From contig PCBE01000077.1 of the NCBI GenBank assembly GCA_002731295.1, positions 22,635-28,230 of the forward strand: a DNA stretch of 5,596 nt. Reading direction: 5' to 3'. The stretch comes from Acidiferrobacteraceae bacterium. GTDB taxonomy: Bacteria; Pseudomonadota; Gammaproteobacteria; Arenicellales; UBA868. Shown here piece after piece: positions 1 to 5,596 of this stretch. Every line of letters starts with the position of its first letter. The first letter of the stretch is position 1. The translations under genes were made by a program, and so were the position numbers. Below the pieces are notes generated by a model. That model was not told where the DNA came from. It made no database searches and saw only the letters and a list, made by a program, of their open reading frames with translations.

Positions 1-1848
1 GGCGCGCACACCCGGGCGGATGCGATCACATCGCTTCAGGTCTTTGGCGACCGGGCACTGGGCAAGAGTGTTGTTCAGTGTAAGGACACACCTGGATTCA
101 TCGCCAATCGCATCGGTATCCTCTGGACCACAAGTGCGATCCGATTCGCGATTGAGGATCAGTTATCAGTTGAAGAAGCAGACGCCATTGTCGGCCGGCC
201 CATGGGGATACCTAAAACAGGTGTGTTCGGCCTGATGGATCTGGTGGGGATTGATCTGCAGCCGCATGTATCGGCCTCGATGCTGTCTTCTCTGCCCGAA
301 CAGGATATGTTCAGAGATCTGCACCAGGAGTCCGAACTGATAGCGCGTATGATCCGTGAGGGTTATACCGGCCGCAAAGGTAAAGGGGGTTTTTACCGCC
401 TTAACCGTGCCAACGGAAAAAGAATCAAAGAGTCTCTGGACCTCGACACAGGTGAATATCGGACAGCACGCAAAGCAGACCTTGACAGTATAGGCACCGG
501 TCGCAAGGGCCTACGCGCTCTGGTAGAACATCCGGACAAAGGTGGCCGGTACGCCTGGCGTGTACTCGCCCACACATTGAGCTACGCCGCTTCACTGGTA
601 CCCGAGATAGCTGATGATGTGTATGCGGTCGATGAGGCCATGCGAAATGGCTATGCCTGGAAATGGGGGCCATTCGAAATGATCGACCAGCTCGGCCCGG
701 CCTGGTTCGCCGCACAGCTGCGCGAATCCAGTATGGCCGTACCACAACTGCTGGACCAGGTCGGAGACGGTACGTTCTATCGGACAGAACAGGGTGTGCT
801 GCAGTATTTTGGAACCGATGACACCTATCACAACATCGCCAGACCAGATGGCGTGCTCCTGCTGCAGGATATCAAACGCGCAACCTCGCGTATCGCCGGC
901 AACGGTTCTGCTAGTCTGTGGGATATCGGGGATGGGGTTGTCTGCCTCGAGTTTCATACCAAAATGAACAGCATCGACCCAGGCATCATGGCCATGGTCG
1001 AAAAAGCATTGAAGGTAGTCCCCGGGGAGAATTACAAGGCGCTGATTATCCACAGCGAGGCAGCCAACTTTTCGGTCGGTGCCAATATCGGCCTCGCCCT
1101 GTTTGCAGCCAATATTGCGGGCTGGCCCGAGATCACGAAATCGATTAAGGCCGGCCAGGATGCCTACCAAGCACTCAAGTACGCTCCCTTCCCCGTGGTC
1201 GGAGCACCATCCGGTATGGCACTCGCTGGCGGTCTGGAAATTCTGCTCCATTGTGATGCTGTACAAGCGCACGCGGAGACCTACATGGGCCTGGTCGAGG
1301 TTGGCGTCGGTCTGGTCCCGGCCTGGGGCGGCTGCAAGGAAATGCTGGCTCGCTGGCATCACAACCCCAAAGGTCCTCAGGGACCGATGCCAGCCGTGAC
1401 CCGCGTATTCGAAACCGTCGGTACGGCCGCTGTCGCACGATCTGCCGACGAGGCTCGAGATCTTCTATATTTGCGCGACGGGGACGGCATCACCATGAAC
1501 CGGGACCGGTTGCTGGCTGAAGCCAAAGCAAAGGCTCTGCAGCTCGCCGACAACTATATACCGCCGCAACCCGCCGAATACGCGCTGCCCGGGCCCACCG
1601 CCGCAACAGCGATGACCCTGGTGCTCAATGACTTCCATCGAGCCGGCAAAGCGACCGATCACGATGTCGTCGTCGGCAAGGCACTGGCCTGGGTGCTCTC
1701 CGGCGGCAAAACCGATATGACCGAAACGATCACCGAAGATCATCTGCTGTCGCTTGAACGGCGCACCATTGTCGAACTGCTCAAAACATCGTCTACCCTG
1801 GACCGCATTGAGCACATGCTGGAAACAGGCAAACCACTTCGCAACTGA
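1..1848 (+). CDS. fadN: FadN-type 3-hydroxyacyl-CoA dehydrogenase / enoyl-CoA hydratase, 5' truncated by window edge
   Basis: This is a bifunctional beta-oxidation enzyme that hydrates trans-2-enoyl-CoA and oxidises the resulting 3-hydroxyacyl-CoA with NAD+, presumably in the cytoplasm. The frame is open from base 1 and encodes 615 residues. The ATG at 202 is internal, because the conserved KDTPGFIANRIG motif lies upstream of it at residues 28-39. Dehydrogenase C-terminal domain sequence runs to about residue 132, with a second dehydrogenase-like repeat at about 171-242 (KWGPFEMIDQLG). A crotonase domain starts near 306. It has the FSVGANIG loop and two acidic residues matching the FadB hydratase glutamates: Glu413 in AGGLE and Glu433 in GLVEVGVGLVPAWGG. 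A helical tail follows. The dehydrogenase-first order is that of Bacillus FadN (about 790 residues), so about 180 residues holding the NAD-binding fold should lie upstream. The next gene, an acyl-CoA dehydrogenase 37 bp downstream, supports the role. Chain-length preference cannot be told. Confidence 0.93.
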   Translation, partial: GAHTRADAITSLQVFGDRALGKSVVQCKDTPGFIANRIGILWTTSAIRFAIEDQLSVEEADAIVGRPMGIPKTGVFGLMDLVGIDLQPHVSASMLSSLPEQDMFRDLHQESELIARMIREGYTGRKGKGGFYRLNRANGKRIKESLDLDTGEYRTARKADLDSIGTGRKGLRALVEHPDKGGRYAWRVLAHTLSYAASLVPEIADDVYAVDEAMRNGYAWKWGPFEMIDQLGPAWFAAQLRESSMAVPQLLDQVGDGTFYRTEQGVLQYFGTDDTYHNIARPDGVLLLQDIKRATSRIAGNGSASLWDIGDGVVCLEFHTKMNSIDPGIMAMVEKALKVVPGENYKALIIHSEAANFSVGANIGLALFAANIAGWPEITKSIKAGQDAYQALKYAPFPVVGAPSGMALAGGLEILLHCDAVQAHAETYMGLVEVGVGLVPAWGGCKEMLARWHHNPKGPQGPMPAVTRVFETVGTAAVARSADEARDLLYLRDGDGITMNRDRLLAEAKAKALQLADNYIPPQPAEYALPGPTAATAMTLVLNDFHRAGKATDHDVVVGKALAWVLSGGKTDMTETITEDHLLSLERRTIVELLKTSSTLDRIEHMLETGKPLRN

Positions 1849-1885
1849 ATCAACGCCAAAGCAAAGCTTCTCGGGAAACCAAAAC

Positions 1886-3670
1886 ATGGCCAGCTATACC
1901 GCACCCTTGCGCGACATGCGCTTTATTTACAACGAACTCTTTGACTCCAGCGAAATCACTGCGTTGCCGGGTTGTGAAGATGCAACACCTGATCTGGTTG
2001 ATGCTGTTCTAGAAGAAGCGGCCAAACTGTGCCAAAACGAACTGTTCCCACTGAATAGAACCGGTGATGAGGAAGGTTGTCAATGGGATAACGGTGAAGT
2101 TACGACCCCTGCTGGTTTCAAGGAAGCCTATGCGAAATACATCGAGGGTGGCTGGAACGGATTGGCTTGTTCTCCCGACCACGGCGGTCAGGGTATGCCC
2201 GGTACACTCAATGTACTGGTTGAAGAAATGATGTGTTCTTCCAATATGGCATTCGGTATGTACGCCGGACTCACCCGAGGCGCCTACCGTGCCCTGAATA
2301 CCTTTGGCTGTAACAAATTGAAAGCGCTTTATCTGCCCCGTCTGGCAAGCGGCGAGTGGTCCGGTACCATGTGCCTGACCGAACCGCAGTGCGGCACGGA
2401 TCTTGGCCTGATTCGTACACAGGCAGAACATGACGACGATGGCAACTATGCCCTGAGAGGCACTAAGATCTTCATTAGTGCCGGTGAACACGATCTCTCA
2501 TCCAATATCATTCACCTGGTGTTGGCCAGACTTCCCGATGCACCGGCAGGGATTAAAGGTATCAGTCTATTTTTGGTACCGAAGTTTCTTCCCGATGAAA
2601 ATGGAGAGCCTGGTCAACGCAATACAGTCACTTGCGCATCAATCGAAAATAAGATGGGTATCAAGGCTTCCGCAACTTGTGTGATGAACTTTGATGATGC
2701 CAAAGGCTGGCTCGTTGGCGAACCCCATAAGGGCATGCGAGCAATGTTTACGATGATGAACGATGCTCGACTCGGCGTTGGCATGCAAGGCCTGGGGCTT
2801 GCTGAAATTGCGCGTCAGTCAGCCGTCGAATATGCCCGTGAGCGGTTGCAGGGCCGGTCGATCAGCGGTACCCAGCATGAAGACAAACCCGCAGATCCGA
2901 TTATCGTACACCCGGATGTGCGGCGCATGCTGCTGACTATGCGTGCGTTTACAGAAGGCGCACGAGCCATGGCGGCGTGGATCGCCCGACACATCGACTT
3001 GCGCGACCGGGCAACCGATGCTGACGCCCGCCAGGCTTCTGATGACCTGGTTCAACTGCTGACACCCATCGTCAAAGTCTACTTCTCCGACGGTGGCTTC
3101 GAGATCGCCAACCTATGCATCCAGGTCTACGGTGGTCACGGTTATATTCGCGATACTGGCGTCGAACAGTACGCCCGAGATGCCCGCATTGCCCAAATCT
3201 ATGAAGGGGCCAACGGTATCCAGGCACTGGATCTTGTCGGACGGAAATTGCCCGCCCATATGGGCCGCTACCTGCGCCGGTTTTTTCACCCCGTACAGGC
3301 CTGGATAGATGACAACACCACCCAGCCAGAACTGCACCCGTTTGTACTGCCGCTTGCCAAGGCCTTCGGTCGATTGCAGATCGCAACTGGACAGATCGCA
3401 CAGAGCGGTCTGAAAAACCCGGACGAAGCCGGTGCAGCCTCGACCGACTACCTCAAACTGTTTGGTCTGGTTGCTTTTGCCTACCTCTGGGCCCGCATGG
3501 CAAAAATCGGCCTCGATCACCAGACTGATGATGAAGCAGATTTCTACGCGGCCAAAGTAGCCACCGCAAAGTATTTCATGGACAAGATCCTGCCGCAGAC
3601 CGGTGCACTGTTTTCATCCATCATGGCTGGTTCCGGCAGCATCATAGACTTTCCGGAAGCATCGTTCTAA
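1886..3670 (+). CDS. Acyl-CoA dehydrogenase, large C-terminally extended (DmdC-like) type
   Basis: This FAD flavoenzyme performs the first oxidation of beta-oxidation, acyl-CoA to trans-2-enoyl-CoA, normally passing electrons to electron-transfer flavoprotein. It has 594 residues. The start MASYTAPLRDMRFIYNELFD matches the usual N-terminus of this group. GGGA at 1873-1876, 9 nt before the ATG, is a modest ribosome site. An N-terminal helical domain covers about 35-157. The middle domain has TMCLTEPQCGTDLG at 161-174, a substrate/FAD-binding signature. The C-terminal helical domain includes VYGGHGYIRDTGVEQYARDARIAQIYEG, where Glu440 in IYEG is the likely catalytic base. An extra domain (about 466-590) makes it longer than the classical 380-residue enzymes. 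Members are often named 3-methylmercaptopropionyl-CoA dehydrogenase (DmdC), but many paralogues use ordinary acyl-CoAs. The neighbouring FadN-type gene favours general fatty acyl-CoA oxidation; the exact substrate is not determined. GC content is lower in the 5' half than in the 3' half. Confidence 0.94.
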   Translation: MASYTAPLRDMRFIYNELFDSSEITALPGCEDATPDLVDAVLEEAAKLCQNELFPLNRTGDEEGCQWDNGEVTTPAGFKEAYAKYIEGGWNGLACSPDHGGQGMPGTLNVLVEEMMCSSNMAFGMYAGLTRGAYRALNTFGCNKLKALYLPRLASGEWSGTMCLTEPQCGTDLGLIRTQAEHDDDGNYALRGTKIFISAGEHDLSSNIIHLVLARLPDAPAGIKGISLFLVPKFLPDENGEPGQRNTVTCASIENKMGIKASATCVMNFDDAKGWLVGEPHKGMRAMFTMMNDARLGVGMQGLGLAEIARQSAVEYARERLQGRSISGTQHEDKPADPIIVHPDVRRMLLTMRAFTEGARAMAAWIARHIDLRDRATDADARQASDDLVQLLTPIVKVYFSDGGFEIANLCIQVYGGHGYIRDTGVEQYARDARIAQIYEGANGIQALDLVGRKLPAHMGRYLRRFFHPVQAWIDDNTTQPELHPFVLPLAKAFGRLQIATGQIAQSGLKNPDEAGAASTDYLKLFGLVAFAYLWARMAKIGLDHQTDDEADFYAAKVATAKYFMDKILPQTGALFSSIMAGSGSIIDFPEASF

Positions 3671-3735
3671 CTACAGTACCAAACGAATTATCCGCAGCCC
3701 GTCGGTAAACAGCATCGGAAAAGCACGGCGAGCTA

Positions 3736-5103
3736 TTGGCAACAACAACACAACGCAATCCACCCTCATCTCGCGATCTAACACAGGGTAGTCTCAGCCG
3801 CCACGTTCTTCGTTTGACCGGGCCAATGATCATCGGCCTGCTTGCCATTTTCGCGGTCGATCTTGCTGATGCATTCTGGGTTGCACGCCTGGGCACGCTG
3901 GAACTGGCGGCACTGGGATTTTGTTTTCCAGCGGTGCACGTTATTTTCAGTATCAGCCTGGGTCTGTCGACGGCCGGTGCTGCCGTGATGGCCCAACGGA
4001 TCGGCGCGGGTAACACCGACGGTGCCCGGAATTTCGCCCGCGACAGCCTGATCGTTTCTATTCTACTGATGGCAGCTGTCGCGACCATCGGCCTGCTGAC
4101 CATGGACCTGATTTTCAGTGCCATCGGTGCGACAGGCTCCACGCTAGCGCAGGTCAAGAGCTTCATGAGCGTTTTTTATCCCAGTGCGCTGGTGCTGGTC
4201 ATACCGATGGTCGCAAACGGCATGCTCCGCGGTGCCGGCGACACCCGCTGGCCGGCCATTATCATGGTGATCGTAGCGGTACTCAATGCTGGCCTTGACC
4301 CGTTGCTGATCTTCGGTGCTGGACCCGTACCGGCACTGGGGCTTAAGGGCGCTGCATGGGCCACATTACTTGCCCGAGTCGTCTCGGTGTTCATTGCGCT
4401 AGGGATTCTGCACTACCGCGAACGCCTGATATCCTGGTCCAGACCCACCTGGCAAGGCCTGGTTGAATCGCTCCGGCATATCGGCCAGATTGGGCTACCC
4501 AGTGCGACCACCAATGCGATCACACCACTGGCCACGGGGCTGGTCACGGCAGTGGTGGCAGGGTTCGGTGATGCGGCGGTTGCCGGTCTGACGACCGCCA
4601 TGCGGATCGAAGTGTGCGCACTGCTGGGGGTTTTCGCGCTTGCAGTCGGCAGCTTTCCGGTCATGGCTCAAAACTACGGCGCCGGAAATAGCGAGCGTCT
4701 CCTGACCGCCCGGAAATTCACGCTCTCGACTGGTGTTGTTATCTCGCTGGTTGTGGCCATACCGGTATACCTGTCGGCAGCACCACTGGCCGGCATTTTC
4801 ATCAGCGGTGGCCTTGTGCAGGAAACAGCAACAACCTTTCTCAAGATCGTACCATGGTCCTGGGCCGGGTTTGCCCTTGTCTTCTTGATTTCAAGTATCC
4901 ACATGGCAACGGGCAGACCTTTTCTAGGTGCAAGCCTGACACTGGTACGCCTGATTGCCCTGCTGATCCCGTTGACCTGGCTATTGTCCCGCTACTTCGG
5001 ACTGCCCGGCGTTTTTATGGCCTTTGTACTCGCCAACCTGCTAAGTGCGGTGGTAGGACTGAGCTCTTTTTACTTGTTCAAACCGCGAAACCACACTCGG
5101 TGA
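3736..5103 (+). CDS. MATE family efflux transporter (TTG start)
   Basis: This is an inner-membrane antiporter of the multidrug and toxic compound extrusion family, which exports organic cations or drugs in exchange for Na+ or H+. It has 455 residues, normal for the family, and about 12 hydrophobic segments (roughly 28-50, 56-82, 103-124, 145-165, 172-195, 204-226, 252-274, 278-305, 328-348, 365-388, 398-417, 423-447). Each half carries the MATE repeat signature: MAQRIGAGNTDGARN at 85-99 and VMAQNYGAGNSERL at 309-322. NGMLRGAGDTRWP at 161-173 is also typical. Asp42 and Asp45 in the first membrane segment are candidates for cation coupling. TTG 3736 is chosen because the frame has a stop at 3706-3708 and no ATG or GTG before Met31 (3826), which would lose the conserved lead-in LTQGSLSRHVLRLTGPM. 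No strong ribosome site is visible. The gene sits 65 bp after the acyl-CoA dehydrogenase. Substrate and NorM versus DinF subgroup cannot be settled by eye. Confidence 0.93.
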   Translation: MATTTQRNPPSSRDLTQGSLSRHVLRLTGPMIIGLLAIFAVDLADAFWVARLGTLELAALGFCFPAVHVIFSISLGLSTAGAAVMAQRIGAGNTDGARNFARDSLIVSILLMAAVATIGLLTMDLIFSAIGATGSTLAQVKSFMSVFYPSALVLVIPMVANGMLRGAGDTRWPAIIMVIVAVLNAGLDPLLIFGAGPVPALGLKGAAWATLLARVVSVFIALGILHYRERLISWSRPTWQGLVESLRHIGQIGLPSATTNAITPLATGLVTAVVAGFGDAAVAGLTTAMRIEVCALLGVFALAVGSFPVMAQNYGAGNSERLLTARKFTLSTGVVISLVVAIPVYLSAAPLAGIFISGGLVQETATTFLKIVPWSWAGFALVFLISSIHMATGRPFLGASLTLVRLIALLIPLTWLLSRYFGLPGVFMAFVLANLLSAVVGLSSFYLFKPRNHTR

Positions 5104-5127
5104 ACCGCTATCGAGAACCCGTTCACC
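5099..5127. repeat. 7-bp perfect inverted repeat over the MATE stop codon
   Basis: GGTGAAC at 5099-5105 is the exact reverse complement of GTTCACC at 5121-5127, with a 15-nt spacer. The left arm contains the TGA stop codon of the MATE gene. No run of T follows the right arm, so it is not a standard intrinsic terminator. It could be a weak RNA hairpin between the MATE gene and the next gene, a protein-binding palindrome, or chance. Confidence 0.35.
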
Positions 5128-5159
5128 CTATACTTGCCTCCTCCGGCTTAACCCTGTTT

Positions 5160-5596
5160 ATGAAAACCATGTCAGCAGACATTTCACGATACCTCCAGCC
5201 CGGCCCCACGGTGCAGAGTGAGGATGATGCCGTGATCGCGTTCTCACGCCGGGCAATTGGATCGGAAACTGATCCGATCGAGCAGATCCGGTGTTTGTTC
5301 TATGCTGTACGCGACCAAATCCGATACGACCCCTACCGGATGGACCTTTCAACCCAGGGCCTTTGTGCCACACGTACCCTGGAAACCGGGCACGGCTGGT
5401 GTGTGTCCAAGGCTGTCCTGCTGGCCGCTGCCTACCGGTCTGTCGGTTTCCCCGCGAGCCTCGGTTATGCCGACGTCAGAAATCATCTGTCCACCGAAAA
5501 GCTGAGACAGCATATGCAAAACGATGTTTTCTACTGGCATGGTTATACCTCGATCTACGTTGCCGGCAAATGGGTCAAAACAACGCCGGCATTCAA
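5160..5596 (+). CDS. Transglutaminase-like (papain-fold) domain protein, 3' truncated by window edge
   Basis: The frame is open to the window end and gives 145 residues with no stop. The pattern is that of the transglutaminase-like superfamily: IRYDPYRMD at about 55-62, then TGHGWCVSKAVLLAAAYRSVGFPASLGYADVRNHL with Cys81 as the likely nucleophile at the head of a helix. FYWHGYTSIYVAGKWVKTTPAF follows, with His127 as the likely second catalytic residue. The third, normally an Asp, should lie just past the edge. No signal peptide or membrane segment is seen at the N-terminus, so a cytoplasmic protein is likely. Such proteins may act as peptidases, amidases or acyltransferases, and the substrate here is unknown. 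ATG 5160 is annotated; ATG 5169 (MSADISRYLQP) is equally plausible, and neither has a clear ribosome site. A GTG at 5100 overlapping the MATE stop is a less likely alternative. The gene begins 56 bp after the MATE gene in the same direction. Confidence 0.82.
   Translation, partial: MKTMSADISRYLQPGPTVQSEDDAVIAFSRRAIGSETDPIEQIRCLFYAVRDQIRYDPYRMDLSTQGLCATRTLETGHGWCVSKAVLLAAAYRSVGFPASLGYADVRNHLSTEKLRQHMQNDVFYWHGYTSIYVAGKWVKTTPAF

Noticed and set aside
592..1362. Minus-strand open frame of 256 codons opposite the fadN-type gene
   Set aside because: The + strand carries conserved dehydrogenase and crotonase motifs over the same bases. The antisense translation shows no recognisable domain and is rich in His, Cys and Trp, as shadow frames often are.
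1372..1385. GGTCC-TCAG-GGACC short hairpin
   Set aside because: A 5-bp stem inside the fadN-type coding sequence, explained by the Gly-Pro-Gln-Gly-Pro codons.
202..1848. ATG 202 as the true start of the first gene
   Set aside because: The same frame is open to base 1 and encodes the conserved KDTPGFIANR motif upstream, so the gene is truncated by the window rather than starting here.
1754..1885. Longer start for the acyl-CoA dehydrogenase at ATG 1754
   Set aside because: It would add 44 residues overlapping the end of the upstream gene in another frame, with no family-like sequence. The ATG at 1886 gives the typical N-terminus.
3671..3735. Search for a terminator or promoter between the acyl-CoA dehydrogenase and MATE genes
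   Set aside because: No stable stem followed by T residues and no convincing -35/-10 pair was found in these 65 bases.
5129..5134. TATACT as a -10 promoter element before the transglutaminase-like gene
   Set aside because: No TTGACA-like hexamer lies 16-18 bp upstream and there is no extended -10 TG, so a single good hexamer is not enough.
5260..5279. Hairpin GATCGGA / TCCGATC with a 6-nt loop
   Set aside because: It lies inside the transglutaminase-like coding sequence and has no T-tract; a 7-bp arm is expected by chance at this scale.

Overview
The window holds four protein-coding genes, all on the + strand and closely spaced. The first and last are cut by the window edges. Base composition is moderately GC-rich (roughly mid-50s percent by eye). 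The proteins look like those of a Gram-negative proteobacterium, probably a gammaproteobacterium, but no rRNA or other marker gene is present, so this placement is an inference from protein style.

Bases 1-3670 are a fatty-acid beta-oxidation block. It starts inside a FadN-type bifunctional protein: 3-hydroxyacyl-CoA dehydrogenase in the N-terminal part and enoyl-CoA hydratase in the C-terminal part, the reverse of the E. coli FadB order. After 37 bp comes a complete acyl-CoA dehydrogenase of the large, C-terminally extended (DmdC-like) group. Together they cover three steps of the cycle: dehydrogenation of acyl-CoA, hydration of enoyl-CoA, and oxidation of 3-hydroxyacyl-CoA. The thiolase for the fourth step is not in the window and may lie upstream.

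Bases 3736-5103 encode a complete MATE-family multidrug/cation antiporter that most likely starts at TTG. From about 5160 to the window end runs the N-terminal part of a transglutaminase-like (papain-fold) protein with visible Cys and His catalytic candidates. These two genes have no obvious metabolic link to the beta-oxidation pair, although all four point the same way with gaps of 37-65 bp and could share a transcript.

No RNA gene, mobile element, CRISPR array or long repeat was seen. The only noncoding structure of note is a perfect 7-bp inverted repeat over the MATE stop codon. I see no convincing undescribed system; the findings are mostly start-site questions, a composition shift within the acyl-CoA dehydrogenase gene, and the uncharacterised transglutaminase-like protein.
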